A stretch of 64,000 bases of DNA from Parvicella tangerina (GCF_907165195.1 NZ_OU015584.1:1302001-1366000), one strand, 5' to 3'. Counted from the stretch's first letter, positions 18,677-28,504 are shown. Numbers and translations: made by a program. Notes: generated by a model from the sequence alone, not told the origin.

Positions 18677-19186
18677 TTATTGTTCTAATTGTTTCAATAT
18701 ATAATCACTCTTATCGTATTTAGGGTCTACAAAAAGGATATTGCTGTTGGCGCCTTTGTCCAAAACGAAATCATAGCCTTTATCATCCGACATGTTTTTG
18801 ACTTCTTTGTAGATCTTATTCTGAATAGGTTCGATCAACTCCTTACGCTTTGCAAAAAGCTCGCCATTTACACCAAACTTTTGTTGTTGAAACATTTGAG
18901 CTTCTTGTCTTAGCTGGTCAATTTCCGCCTGACGTTGCTTTTTGGTTTCTGGAGGTAACAGAATCTCTTCTTGTTTTAATGCTTCTTCTTTCTTGGCTAT
19001 AGCCGCATACTTTGCTTCAATTTCTTTTTGATAACCTTCAGCAAGGTTATTGAGTTCTTTTTGAGCTTCCTTATATTCTGGCATCTGATTAAGGATGTAT
19101 TCCACATCTATAAAAGCGTATTTCTGTGCAGATGTATAAGGTATACTTCCGATAATTAGCAGAGCTGCAATCAATAATTTTTTCAT
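18677..19186 (-). CDS. OmpH/Skp-family periplasmic chaperone
   Basis: The 169-residue paralogue has a signal peptide (ending TSAQ). It opens with KYAFIDVEYILNQMPEYKEAQ, the typical OmpH N-terminal strand, followed by a coiled-coil arm (about residues 38-125) and the DFVLDKGANSNILFVDPKYDKSDYILKQL end. It lies 28 bases upstream of the second ompH and 49 bases after bamA, so one transcript is likely. Confidence 0.93.
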   Translation of the reverse strand: MKKLLIAALLIIGSIPYTSAQKYAFIDVEYILNQMPEYKEAQKELNNLAEGYQKEIEAKYAAIAKKEEALKQEEILLPPETKKQRQAEIDQLRQEAQMFQQQKFGVNGELFAKRKELIEPIQNKIYKEVKNMSDDKGYDFVLDKGANSNILFVDPKYDKSDYILKQLEQ

Positions 19187-19235
19187 TTAGTGTGATTTAT
19201 GAGGGTTCAAAAATACAATTAAAATACACGCACGT

Positions 19236-21800
19236 TTAGAGTTCTCCAAGATTCATACCAATTGTGAAATGGAACTGACCATGATAGCCTTTGTTGAGGA
19301 TGTCATAGTTGTGTCCTGGGGCTGCCCCGTGATTGGAATCTACAGGGTCGAAACCAAATCCATAGTCGAGTCCCATCAAACCAAACATAGGTAGGTAGAT
19401 TCTAACACCAAGTCCAGCGGATCGTTTCACTTTTAAAGGATTAAAGTCTTTGTAGTTCTGCCATGAATTTCCGGCCTCTGCAAAACCAAGGACATAAATA
19501 GTAGCTGAAGGATTTAAAGAAAGCGGGTACCTCATTTCTAAAGTATACTTAGCAATTAAAGGGTCTCCGTTTTGATCTGAAATAATCTGGTCATCATATC
19601 CTCTTAAGGCAATGATTTCTCTACCGCCAATGTTGTAACCAGTTAGACCGCTTCCTCCCATATAAAACCTTTCGAATGGAATAACGCCTTTTGATTTGTT
19701 CCATGGATTGAGCAATCCAACACCAAAGCGCGCATTCGCTACTAATTTTTTGTCTTTGGTCAGCGGTGCAAACCATGATGTTGTAAATTTTATCTTGTTG
19801 TATTCAAGCCATTTGAAACGTTTTTCGTCACTTAAGCCATCATAATTATCAACGCCATCAAACCAGCTATAGGGAGCTGAGGTTTTGAAGGAGAATGACA
19901 CTTTAGCACCTGTTCTTGGATAAAGCGGTTGGTCAATTGAGTTTCTTGAGATATTGAAATAGTAACTCAGGTTATTGGCAACACCATCAGAAAAAGATAG
20001 TACAGAGCCATAGTTGTTCACATTATACTTCTCAAACGAAAGTTGATGATAAACCTGAAAATAATCATCAGGCCACTTGAGTCGTTTACCTAAACCTACG
20101 GATACACCTGATATTTTAAGGTATTGACGATCTTCGGTTCTGATCGCTTTTCCATCAGCATCTCTTAATATGTTACCATTTCCATCTCTTTGAAAGATCG
20201 GCTGCGAGGACTGAACAGAGTGGAAAGCGGTGAAGCTAAAGGCTTGTGGTTTCTTACCTCCCAACCAAGGTTCTGTAAATGATAAATTATATGACTGGAA
20301 CCAATAACCGTTAGATTGCGCTCTGATACTCAGTTTTTGTCCATCACCAGCAGGAAGCGGATTCCAGGGGCCTTTAAATAACCTGCGCAGTGCAAAGTTG
20401 TTAAATGATACGCCAAGCGTTCCTACAATTCTTCCAGCTCCAAAACCACCCGATAGCTCAATTTGGTCGCTAGGACTTTCCTCTACTACATATTCAATAT
20501 CAACGGTTCCATCCTCAGGATTAGGAATTGGATTAACACCAAGCGTTTCTGGGTTAAAATATCCTTTCTGGGATAATTCTCGCTGACTTCTTATAACAGC
20601 ATCTCTGGAGAAAAGGTCTCCTGGTTGCGTGTAAAGGTCTCGGATTATTACGTGATCAGATGTTTTTGTGTTACCGGATACGCTTATCGTTCTAATACGA
20701 GCTTGTTTTCCCTCATAGATCTGAAATTCCAGATCAACCGAATCATTCGACACTTGTTTTTCGACTGGGTTTATTTGAAAGAATAAATAACCATTATCCA
20801 TGTATAGTGAACTCACATCACTTCCGCTTGGATTCATGTAAAGTCTGGTATCAAGCACAGATTGATTGTACTCATCTCCTGGTTTAATCCCTAATACCGT
20901 ATCTAACTGACCGTCTCTATATTTAGTGTTACCCACCCAGTTGATGCTTCGGATGTAATACTTATTTCCTTCGTTGATCTTGATGTCAATATTGATGGTT
21001 TTCTCGTCAAAGTCATAAACGGTATCCGAAACGATCTCCGCATCCCGATAGGACATGTCTACGTATTTGGCTATGATCTTTTTCTTGTCTTTTTCATAGT
21101 TTGACGTGATGAATTTAGATCGCCAGAACAACTTCCACCAATGCTTTTCTTTCGTGTCTTTCATCTGGCGTTTGATCTGTCCGTCACTTAAAGCCTCGTT
21201 TCCTTCAATGTTAATCGCATTGATCTTGTAGCGTTCACCTTTATCAAGTTTGACCATGATGTCATAACCGCCAACTAATGTGTCTGCTTTTAACCAGCTA
21301 TGTGCTTTTGCTTTGAAGTATCCTTTTTCAATAAAATAACCTCGAACCACTTTATTCACTTGTTTCAAGTTGTCTTGAGTAATTCTTTGATTGTCATAAA
21401 AACCTAGAGCCTCTTGAATGTCATCTAGCTCATTCTTAGAAACGTTCGGTTTGAACTTGAATTTTCCTGACCATCGTTCAAGCTCTTCAACTTTGATGAT
21501 AAGTACAATACTCGTCCCCTTTATCGTTTCTGAAAGAATCTGCACATCAGAAAAGCGATCTTGTTCCCAGAGTTTGTTAATTGCTGAAGCGATCTGTTGG
21601 CCAGGAACTGTAATCTCCTGACCTACTTTTAACCCCGAAACTGCGATCACCACATTGTGATCAATGTTATGACTACTTTCTACCTTAATGTCATGAATCT
21701 TATACTTTTTGGGGGACATGTAACTAAAGTCGCCAAAGTTTTGAGCCATGCCAATAGTTGAGAGCATAAAAGCAAATATGATTATTAGGAATTTAGTCAT
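19236..21800 (-). CDS. bamA: Outer-membrane assembly factor BamA
   Basis: It inserts beta-barrel proteins into the outer membrane. The ATG at 21800 gives 854 residues with a signal peptide (MTKFLIIIFAFMLSTIGMAQ). A longer frame would run far into uppS and is rejected. POTRA domains extend from about residue 30 to 450. The barrel follows with ELSGGFGAGRIVGTLGVSFNNF and the lid-lock-like RFYMGGSGLTGYN and GLLGLDYGFGFD regions, and ends in an aromatic-Leu beta-signal-like tail. It overlaps uppS by eight bases and leads the two ompH genes. Confidence 0.95.
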   Translation of the reverse strand: MTKFLIIIFAFMLSTIGMAQNFGDFSYMSPKKYKIHDIKVESSHNIDHNVVIAVSGLKVGQEITVPGQQIASAINKLWEQDRFSDVQILSETIKGTSIVLIIKVEELERWSGKFKFKPNVSKNELDDIQEALGFYDNQRITQDNLKQVNKVVRGYFIEKGYFKAKAHSWLKADTLVGGYDIMVKLDKGERYKINAINIEGNEALSDGQIKRQMKDTKEKHWWKLFWRSKFITSNYEKDKKKIIAKYVDMSYRDAEIVSDTVYDFDEKTINIDIKINEGNKYYIRSINWVGNTKYRDGQLDTVLGIKPGDEYNQSVLDTRLYMNPSGSDVSSLYMDNGYLFFQINPVEKQVSNDSVDLEFQIYEGKQARIRTISVSGNTKTSDHVIIRDLYTQPGDLFSRDAVIRSQRELSQKGYFNPETLGVNPIPNPEDGTVDIEYVVEESPSDQIELSGGFGAGRIVGTLGVSFNNFALRRLFKGPWNPLPAGDGQKLSIRAQSNGYWFQSYNLSFTEPWLGGKKPQAFSFTAFHSVQSSQPIFQRDGNGNILRDADGKAIRTEDRQYLKISGVSVGLGKRLKWPDDYFQVYHQLSFEKYNVNNYGSVLSFSDGVANNLSYYFNISRNSIDQPLYPRTGAKVSFSFKTSAPYSWFDGVDNYDGLSDEKRFKWLEYNKIKFTTSWFAPLTKDKKLVANARFGVGLLNPWNKSKGVIPFERFYMGGSGLTGYNIGGREIIALRGYDDQIISDQNGDPLIAKYTLEMRYPLSLNPSATIYVLGFAEAGNSWQNYKDFNPLKVKRSAGLGVRIYLPMFGLMGLDYGFGFDPVDSNHGAAPGHNYDILNKGYHGQFHFTIGMNLGEL

Positions 21801-22542
21801 CTGATAGTAATTGTGCGCTGGTTTTTCCAAACCTTCTTTCTCGCTTTTGATAGTTGTAAATTGCTTCAAAAAAATTTTCTTTTTTAAAATCGGGCCAAAG
21901 TGTTTCTGTAAAATATAACTCAGAATAGGCAAGTTGCCAAAGCAGGAAGTTGCTGATTCTCCTTTCTCCACTCGTCCTGATCAATAATTCCGGTTCTGGA
22001 AAATTAACCGTATTTAAATAGTTGTCTATGGTCTCAGTATCAATGTCATCGCTATTCAGGTCTCCATTTTGGACATCCTCAACAATGTTTTTGATCGCTC
22101 TGGTTATTTCCCATCGAGAACTATAGCTCAGCGCCAAAATGAGGTTGACACGTGTATTGTTCTTGGTTTCTTCAATGCTCTCTTCGAGAGCTTCTTTACA
22201 ACCTGGAGGCAAGCTATCTAAGTCACCAATAACATGCAGCCTTACGTCATTTTCATTGAGGGAATCAACTTCCATTGTGATGGTTTTAACGAGTAGATCC
22301 ATAAGTGCATCCACTTCTTCTTTTGGTCGATTCCAGTTTTCTGTGCTGAAAGCATATAGTGTAAGGTATTTTACTCCAATTTCTCCAGCGGCAGTAAGTG
22401 CTTCTCTAACTGATTCTACTCCTTTGGTATGACCGAATACACGATGTTCTCCTTTCTTCTCTGCCCATCTTCCGTTTCCATCCATTATGATGGCAACATG
22501 CTCTGGTATTTTGTTGGTATTTAGCTGGTCTTTAAATGACAT
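21793..22542 (-). CDS. uppS: Undecaprenyl diphosphate synthase (cis-isoprenyl transferase)
   Basis: It makes the C55 carrier for peptidoglycan and surface glycans. IIMDGNGRWAEKKG near residues 18-31 holds the catalytic Asp and GNGRWA phosphate-binding motif. AFSTENWNRP and the C-terminal RTSGERRISNFLLWQLAYSELYF are conserved. At 249 residues the length is normal. It sits between the PorG-like pair and bamA, a conserved Bacteroidota order. Confidence 0.96.
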   Translation of the reverse strand: MSFKDQLNTNKIPEHVAIIMDGNGRWAEKKGEHRVFGHTKGVESVREALTAAGEIGVKYLTLYAFSTENWNRPKEEVDALMDLLVKTITMEVDSLNENDVRLHVIGDLDSLPPGCKEALEESIEETKNNTRVNLILALSYSSRWEITRAIKNIVEDVQNGDLNSDDIDTETIDNYLNTVNFPEPELLIRTSGERRISNFLLWQLAYSELYFTETLWPDFKKENFFEAIYNYQKRERRFGKTSAQLLSDD

Positions 22543-22645
22543 AAGTCTTCTTCCCTGACAAGGTTGCGAATTTCTGAAAAATAACGGGATTCTTAAAGGA
22601 ATATTGGGGTATAAAAATTAAAAAATGTTAATGTTGTTAACAATT

Positions 22646-23479
22646 CTACTTTCTTCTCGGACAAGTAGAGTATTCTATTACTCTAAAACTTAGTGTTAAG
22701 CCAGCAAAAACATACCAATCTTTCGTGTTTGGATTACCTCTGGAGACACTTTGTCCATTGACGTTAGCAAAACTACCTTCACCGTTTAGGCTCTGGTCAG
22801 AAAGCTGTGCGGATAAAGCGCCATTTGTTTCTGCGAGTATAGCAGGGTTTACATAGTTGCCGCTTACGTCATCCAAAAAATCTGTAAACGTCTTTCGAAT
22901 GCCATATTCAAAACCAATTGCCCACCGTTCTGTCATGTTGAACTTCATTCCCAAACCAACTGGAATTGAGATCTGATTAAGCTTATACGCCTTTCGATCT
23001 GAGAATTCAGTGCCTTGACCTTCTGTGCTCAACGACTGCAATTCAATCCAAGAATCGTTATACTGCGTCATGGGGTTCATTTTGAAATAGGTTGCCCCAA
23101 GAAATAGGTACGGAGTGAACGGTCTTCTGTCACTACCAATTTCATAGGGGAGAAAATGAATCTCTAACATCGGACCAATCTCAAGGATCCGAGATCTAAA
23201 ACTAAGGTTTCTATTCAGACGTGCCGGGTCAGAGCTTTCAGCGTCAAAAGCTTCAACCGTTCCGAAACCGATCTGTAAACGATAACTCAGGCGATCGCTT
23301 CTGCCGATTTGGTCTCGATAGTAAAATGCTCCAGCAAATTTGGTGTTATTGAAGTGTTTGTAAGGATTGAGATCACCAATATAATAGCTTCCACCACCAA
23401 GCACTCCCACTTCAGGAACAGCCTGAGCCCGTGAATTAACCAACAGAAAAGATATGATAAATAGAACAAACCAGCGCAT
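22646..23479 (-). CDS. PorG-like outer-membrane barrel (DUF6089)
   Basis: The 277-residue protein starts at the ATG at 23479, giving a signal peptide (MRWFVLFIISFLLVNSRAQA). The motif VGVLGGGSYYIGDLNPYKHF opens the DUF6089 family, followed by YRLQIGFGTV, FLPYEIGSDRRPFTPYLFLGATYF and the GMKFNMTERWAIGFEYGIRKTFTDFLDDVSGNY stretch. Porphyromonas PorG, a member of this family, is a type IX secretion component encoded beside uppS (known). It is paralogous to the next upstream gene. A GTG three codons upstream is an alternative start. Confidence 0.85.
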   Translation of the reverse strand: MRWFVLFIISFLLVNSRAQAVPEVGVLGGGSYYIGDLNPYKHFNNTKFAGAFYYRDQIGRSDRLSYRLQIGFGTVEAFDAESSDPARLNRNLSFRSRILEIGPMLEIHFLPYEIGSDRRPFTPYLFLGATYFKMNPMTQYNDSWIELQSLSTEGQGTEFSDRKAYKLNQISIPVGLGMKFNMTERWAIGFEYGIRKTFTDFLDDVSGNYVNPAILAETNGALSAQLSDQSLNGEGSFANVNGQSVSRGNPNTKDWYVFAGLTLSFRVIEYSTCPRRK

Positions 23480-23517
23480 CGACTCCACAACGAAAAAAAA
23501 TGAAAGATATTGTAAGC

Positions 23518-24408
23518 TTAGAACTTAGGAAGATTGAGTTTCCCTCTTAAGAACTTATAGTTTGCAGTAAGTAGAGTAAATACATAAGCATCTTTATTGG
23601 AAGGATCTCCTCTTTGCATTCCTGGAGCGGTAGGGTCATAAGTGTAAGTTCCATCAGTATAAGAAGGAACAAGGTCTAAACTAGGGTCAGCAAGGTATTG
23701 AGTGGTAGCATCACTACCAGATTGATCTACATAAACATCACTCACATCGTCCACATAATCAGATGTGGTATATCGTAATCCGATTTCCAAACCAATGCTA
23801 AATTGCTTAGTAATTGCATATTTAACTCCTGCACCCATTGGAAATACAGCCATAATTCTTTTATAATCCACACCTTCTGTTTTCAAAGGTTGTAAAGCTA
23901 CCCAGTCACCGTTGTATTCAGCTTTAGGGTTGAACCAAGCACCTCCCACACCAGCAAACAGATATGGACTCCAATGATTAACACGTTTCCCAACAACACC
24001 ATTCGTACGGTAGAGGTGTCCGAAATATTCTTTCAAAGGATAGAATTCCAACCTACCAGCAAGTTCAATGACAGGCGATCTAAAATGTAAATTTCTGTTC
24101 TGACGGAATTGTTCAGTTGTTAAGGCATCATCGCCATTTAATCTTCCGTAAGAAATGTCTGCTTTTAAAGCGAACATCGGGCTGAGATAAAAACGATACC
24201 CGATAGCAACTGTTGGTCTGGTTAGCTTAAATTCAAGGTCTTTAAAACCTTTGATCCCACTAGATCCAATATCGTTAGCTCCCCCTAATTCTCCGAGGAA
24301 ATGGCTAGTCCCCAAACCAAAAGTTACTTCATGACGTAAATACTTCCAACTTTGAGAAAAGCTTGAAAAGGCTAGGAATAAGACTGGTAATAGTAGCAGT
24401 TTCTTCAT
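23518..24408 (-). CDS. PorG-like outer-membrane barrel (DUF6089)
   Basis: The 296-residue paralogue has a signal peptide (ending FSSFSQ), then EVTFGLGTSHFLGELGGAND and GYRFYLSPMFALKADISYGRLNGDD. GVGGAWFNPKAEYNGDWVALQPLKTEG matches the sibling gene's LGATYF...NDSWIELQSLSTEG region. GLEIGLRYTTSDYVDDVSDVYVD aligns with its C-terminal part. Two copies in tandem, 38 bases apart, suggest a duplication; whether both serve type IX secretion is unknown. nadK lies 100 bases upstream. Confidence 0.87.
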   Translation of the reverse strand: MKKLLLLPVLFLAFSSFSQSWKYLRHEVTFGLGTSHFLGELGGANDIGSSGIKGFKDLEFKLTRPTVAIGYRFYLSPMFALKADISYGRLNGDDALTTEQFRQNRNLHFRSPVIELAGRLEFYPLKEYFGHLYRTNGVVGKRVNHWSPYLFAGVGGAWFNPKAEYNGDWVALQPLKTEGVDYKRIMAVFPMGAGVKYAITKQFSIGLEIGLRYTTSDYVDDVSDVYVDQSGSDATTQYLADPSLDLVPSYTDGTYTYDPTAPGMQRGDPSNKDAYVFTLLTANYKFLRGKLNLPKF

Positions 24409-24508
24409 TGATACATTAGGGTTTCAGTACAAATCTAATATTCTATTTTAAAAAATCAAGTCGTTTAACGGTTAATTATTTAAAAAGATACATTTCTTAT
24501 TTAAAATT

Positions 24509-25387
24509 TTAATTACGCTTGTCTTGTCCCCAGAGTAATTTGTTTCGAATTGTTTTGAAAAAGTTCTGATCATCAAACTGAACCAGGTTAATGTGAAAGT
24601 CTGATTTGTACATTTTCAAGCGGTATTTACTTGCTATTGATTTTGAGCGACTATCCATGGTAACCAGGAATTCTTCGTCACGCCCTTCAACTTCTACTGT
24701 AATAACAGCTTCATCCGGAATAATAATTGGACGGGCAGTCAGGTTGTGTGGTGCAATAGGGTTGACAATGAAGCTATTGCTGGAGGGGTGGAGAATAGGT
24801 CCTCCACAACTGAGCGAATAAGCCGTTGAACCCGTTGGAGTAGAAATGATTAATCCGTCAGCCCAATAACTATTTAGGAACTCTCCATCAACGTACGTAT
24901 GCAAGGTGATCATCGAAGAGGAGTCTTTCTTGTGAATGGTGATTTCGTTGAGCGCAAAATTGTAATTTCCAAAGAGATTATCTTCCGTATCCAAAGACAG
25001 CAGCGAACGGTGTTGCAGATTATACTCGCCAGCAGCAAGTAATTCCAATACTTTCTCCACATCCTCTTTGGAATTATTGGCAAGAAACCCCAGTCTGCCC
25101 GTATTAATACCAACAATGGGAACTTCGCTATCTCCAATGGATGAAATGGTGTCGAGAATCGTTCCGTCTCCTCCAATAGAGATCAAAAAGTCAATGGGAA
25201 GATCAATGTCCTTAGGCTTTTCATAGGTAGGTCGATTAAAATCTGGAATAGCTCGGGTGCTTAAAAAACTAGCAAATCGATCATAGGTGATTGACTCAAC
25301 CCCCATTTGATCTAGTTTTCTGTAGAGTGTGCGAATGTGTTCATCCGCTTCTTCTCCGAACTTTTTTCCGTAAACGACAACTTTCAT
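24509..25387 (-). CDS. nadK: NAD kinase
   Basis: It phosphorylates NAD to NADP in the cytoplasm. The GGDGT motif (FLISIGGDGTILDTIS, near residues 90-105), NTGRLGFLAN, and the conserved TPTGSTAYSLSCGGPILHP segment are all present. At 292 residues it is standard. The start is seven bases after the stop of the acyl-CoA carboxylase gene, so both are probably in one transcript with the envelope cluster downstream. Confidence 0.96.
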   Translation of the reverse strand: MKVVVYGKKFGEEADEHIRTLYRKLDQMGVESITYDRFASFLSTRAIPDFNRPTYEKPKDIDLPIDFLISIGGDGTILDTISSIGDSEVPIVGINTGRLGFLANNSKEDVEKVLELLAAGEYNLQHRSLLSLDTEDNLFGNYNFALNEITIHKKDSSSMITLHTYVDGEFLNSYWADGLIISTPTGSTAYSLSCGGPILHPSSNSFIVNPIAPHNLTARPIIIPDEAVITVEVEGRDEEFLVTMDSRSKSIASKYRLKMYKSDFHINLVQFDDQNFFKTIRNKLLWGQDKRN

Positions 25388-25394
25388 ACATTAA

Positions 25395-27029
25395 TCAGGT
25401 TTGAATCACGCCAACATTGTAAGGCTTTTCTGCAGGAGCTTGATTGGCTGCTTCAATTCCCATGGAAATCCATTTTCGTGTATCCAAGGGGTCTATAATT
25501 GCATCTACCCATAATCTTGAAGCTGCGTAATATGGCGTGGTTTGATAATCGTACCTATCCTTGATCTTATTAAAAAGTTCTTCTTCTCGTTCTTTGGTAA
25601 TTTCTTCTCCTCTCGCTTTCATGCTGGCTACCTCTATTTGAAGTAAAACTTTAGCAGCCTGAGCTCCCCCCATAACGGCAACCTGAGCAGAGGGCCATCC
25701 AACGATCAGTCTTGGGTCGTAGGCTTTTCCACACATCGCATAATTTCCAGCTCCGTAAGAGTTTCCTAAAATAACGGTGAACTTGGGCACAACAGAGTTA
25801 GACATTGCATTCACTAGTTTAGCCCCGTCTTTAATGATACCTCCATGCTCTGATCGAGATCCTACCATAAAACCAGTCACATCCTGAAGGAAAACAAGAG
25901 GAATATTTTTTTGATTACAGTTCATGATAAATCGAGCTGCTTTATCTGCACTGTCGCTGTAGATTACACCTCCAAACTGCATTTCACCTTTCTTACTTTT
26001 GATGATCTCACGATTGTTAGCAACAATTCCAACAGACCATCCATCAATTCTTGCGTAACCAGTTAAAATGGTTTTACCATATCCTTTTTTGTACTCCGTA
26101 AAATCGGAGTCATCCACCAAACGCTTAATTATATCGATTGTCTTGTAAGGAGTCACTCTATCTTGTGGCAAGATCCCATAAATTTCTTTTTCGTCTTCTT
26201 TCGGAGCTTTTGATTTCTTTCTGTCGAAACCTGCATTTTCAGTTGCACCGATCTTATCCATAATCGCTTTGATGGTCGTTAAGCAGTCTTTGTCATCTTT
26301 TGAGCTATAATCGCAAACACCACTAATTTCGGTGTGGGTTGTTGCGCCTCCCAATGTCTCATTGTCGATCACCTCACCAATAGCGGCTTTCACAAGGTAA
26401 GAACCTGCCAGAAAGATACTTCCAGTTTTATCAACGATCAAACTCTCATCACTCATAATCGGAAGGTAAGCTCCACCTGCAACACAAGATCCCATCACGG
26501 CCGCAATTTGGGTAATTCCCATTGAACTCATCACTGCGTTATTTCTAAAAATTCTTCCAAAGTGCTCCTTGTCAGGAAAGATTTCGTCTTGCATGGGTAA
26601 GAACACACCAGCACTGTCAACCAAATAAATGATAGGCAACTTATTCTCTATAGCAATTTCTTGAGCGCGAAGGTTCTTCTTTCCAGTAATAGGGAACCAT
26701 GCGCCTGCTTTAACCGTAGCGTCATTCGCTACCACAATACATTGTTTTCCTGAAACATAACCTATTTTGATGACTACACCACCAGAAGGACATCCTCCGT
26801 ACTCTTCGTACATGCCTTCACCAGCAAAGGCTCCAATTTCAATGCTTTCGGAGTTTTTGTCTAATAAAAAATCAATTCTTTCTCTGGCTGTTAGCTTTCC
26901 CTTGGAATGGTGCTTGTCTATCTTCTTTTGACCTCCACCCAGGTAAACTTTTTCTAACTTTTGGTTCAGTTCAGCTGCTTTGAGCTTATTCACATCTTCA
27001 TTTTTATTAAACTTGATATCCTCTGCCAT
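25395..27029 (-). CDS. Acyl-CoA carboxylase carboxyltransferase (beta) subunit
   Basis: The 544-residue protein is a biotin-dependent carboxyltransferase of the MCC/GCC/PCC beta type. It has the N-terminal half (KLTARERIDFLLD, GGVVIKIGYVSGKQCIVVANDATVKAG) and the C-terminal half with FLQDVTGFMVGSRSEHGGIIKDGAKLVNAMSN. The acyl-CoA substrate (methylcrotonyl, propionyl or other) cannot be decided from sequence; the FMVGSRSEHGGII stretch is closer to methylcrotonyl-CoA type enzymes. The biotin-carrying alpha subunit is not adjacent. Confidence 0.88.
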   Translation of the reverse strand: MAEDIKFNKNEDVNKLKAAELNQKLEKVYLGGGQKKIDKHHSKGKLTARERIDFLLDKNSESIEIGAFAGEGMYEEYGGCPSGGVVIKIGYVSGKQCIVVANDATVKAGAWFPITGKKNLRAQEIAIENKLPIIYLVDSAGVFLPMQDEIFPDKEHFGRIFRNNAVMSSMGITQIAAVMGSCVAGGAYLPIMSDESLIVDKTGSIFLAGSYLVKAAIGEVIDNETLGGATTHTEISGVCDYSSKDDKDCLTTIKAIMDKIGATENAGFDRKKSKAPKEDEKEIYGILPQDRVTPYKTIDIIKRLVDDSDFTEYKKGYGKTILTGYARIDGWSVGIVANNREIIKSKKGEMQFGGVIYSDSADKAARFIMNCNQKNIPLVFLQDVTGFMVGSRSEHGGIIKDGAKLVNAMSNSVVPKFTVILGNSYGAGNYAMCGKAYDPRLIVGWPSAQVAVMGGAQAAKVLLQIEVASMKARGEEITKEREEELFNKIKDRYDYQTTPYYAASRLWVDAIIDPLDTRKWISMGIEAANQAPAEKPYNVGVIQT

Positions 27030-27140
27030 GTTATTTTATTTTACTGTTGCGAATATAGTATAAAGTTGGCGAAATGGGAGTGCATCCTTTGTTTTGATGT
27101 GATTAAAATTGTTTGTTTACCGTTCCAATTAAATCCAGTT

Positions 27141-27148
27141 TATATTTG
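27141..27148 (+). promoter_or_regulatory. -7 box upstream of bshA
   Basis: TATATTTG, a perfect TAnnTTTG, 18 bases before the bshA ATG. The nearest TTTG (27112-27115) gives a 25-base spacer, so the -33 half is uncertain. Confidence 0.5.
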
Positions 27149-27166
27149 TAGCTCAAACAGCATGGT

Positions 27167-28309
27167 ATGAAAATAGGAATTGTACTTTATCCTACTTTTG
27201 GGGGGAGTGGAGTAGTAGCAACTGAATTGGGCAAAGCACTGGCAAAGAAGGGACATGAGATTCATTTTATCACGTACAGCTTACCGGTAAGGTTAGATCG
27301 GTTGAGAGAGAATATCTACTTCCACGAAGTATCGGTTAGCGACTATCCGTTGTTTGAACACACGCCTTATGAGCAAGTGCTTACGAGTAAGTTGGTGGAT
27401 GTGGTGAAGTATGAAAAACTCGATTTGTTACACTGTCATTATGCAATACCTCATGCATCTGTTGCCTACATGGCGCAGCAGATTCTTCAAACGCAGGGTA
27501 TTGTCATTCCATTTATCACCACCCTCCATGGAACAGATATTACATTAGTGGGTAAAGACCCCTCTTTTGAACCAGTTATTACGTTTTCGATTAATCGATC
27601 CACAAAAGTGACTGCCGTTTCAGAAAGTTTGAGAAGAGATACGTTCAGGCATTTTGATATTACAAGAGAAATTGATGTGATTCCTAATTTTATTTGTTCT
27701 TTGGACTATCAGCTTGACAATGATGATAAATACAAGTGCAGGTATGCGCCCAACGGAGAACTATTGATTACGCATGTCTCCAACTTCCGTAAAGTGAAAA
27801 GGGTGGCTGATGTGCTTGCCGTTTTTAAAGGGTTGTTGGACAAAGGAGTAAAGGCAAGACTTATGTTGGTAGGAGATGGACCTGAGAGAAATAAACTTGA
27901 GCGCCAATGTAGAGAGTGGGGAGTATGTAGTGAGGTCGTTTTTCTCGGAAGTTTAAAATCTACTACGGAGGTGTTGACCATCTCAGATTTATTTATTTTG
28001 CCTTCAGAAACAGAGAGCTTTGGTCTGGCGGCTTTGGAGGCTTTGGCAAGCGGAGTCCCAGTAATAGCAAGTAATACTGGTGGAATTCCTGAAGTGGTAG
28101 AGCATGGGGTAAGTGGTTATTTATCGAATGTGGGAGATGTAGACGATATGATCGCCAACGCATCAAAAATTCTTGAATCTAAAGAGTCCTTGAAGAAGTT
28201 TAAATTGGCAGCGAAAAAGCAAGCCATGAAGTTCGATAAATCAGTAGTTCTTCCCTTATATGAGAGACTTTACGAGGAAGCTGTGGCAGAAGCTAGAGTG
28301 ATTGGTTAA
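27167..28309 (+). CDS. bshA: N-acetyl-alpha-D-glucosaminyl L-malate synthase
   Basis: A GT4 glycosyltransferase that makes GlcNAc-malate, the first step of bacillithiol synthesis. MKIGIVLYPTFGGSGVVATELGKALAKKGHEIHFITY is a strong BshA start. DLLHCHYAIPHASVAYMA, TTLHGTDITLVG and the C-terminal ETESFGLAALEALASGVPVIASNTGGIPEVVEHG (the EX7E glutamates) complete the fold. At 380 residues it has the family length. The other bacillithiol genes are not in the window. Confidence 0.95.
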   Translation: MKIGIVLYPTFGGSGVVATELGKALAKKGHEIHFITYSLPVRLDRLRENIYFHEVSVSDYPLFEHTPYEQVLTSKLVDVVKYEKLDLLHCHYAIPHASVAYMAQQILQTQGIVIPFITTLHGTDITLVGKDPSFEPVITFSINRSTKVTAVSESLRRDTFRHFDITREIDVIPNFICSLDYQLDNDDKYKCRYAPNGELLITHVSNFRKVKRVADVLAVFKGLLDKGVKARLMLVGDGPERNKLERQCREWGVCSEVVFLGSLKSTTEVLTISDLFILPSETESFGLAALEALASGVPVIASNTGGIPEVVEHGVSGYLSNVGDVDDMIANASKILESKESLKKFKLAAKKQAMKFDKSVVLPLYERLYEEAVAEARVIG

Positions 28310-28372
28310 AGGTTCCATAATTGAATTGAGGTCATTCGTCACATTAAATTTAGGGTTTAACAGAAAAAAACT

Positions 28373-28420
28373 TACATTTGCCATGATGATTCCTTTGGGA
28401 GGCAACCTTAGACCTCTCAA
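28373..28420 (+). promoter_or_regulatory. Promoter -7 box and leader hairpin of the sigma-factor gene
   Basis: TACATTTG at 28373-28380 fits the consensus. A hairpin TTGGGAGG (28395-28402) / CCTCTCAA (28413-28420) with one G-U pair starts just after the expected transcription start, in the 195-base leader of the sigma-factor gene. Confidence 0.45.
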
Positions 28421-28504
28421 ATAGTTATTAATACAAACGTTAAAATTCAACGCCTATAAATTAGACATCTACTTAAAAATGTATTAACCCTAATCTGAAG
28501 GATT

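Noticed and set aside
21801-21971. N-terminal extension of BamA into uppS
   Set aside because: It would precede the signal peptide by 57 residues and overlap uppS deeply. The ATG at 21800 gives a normal signal peptide.
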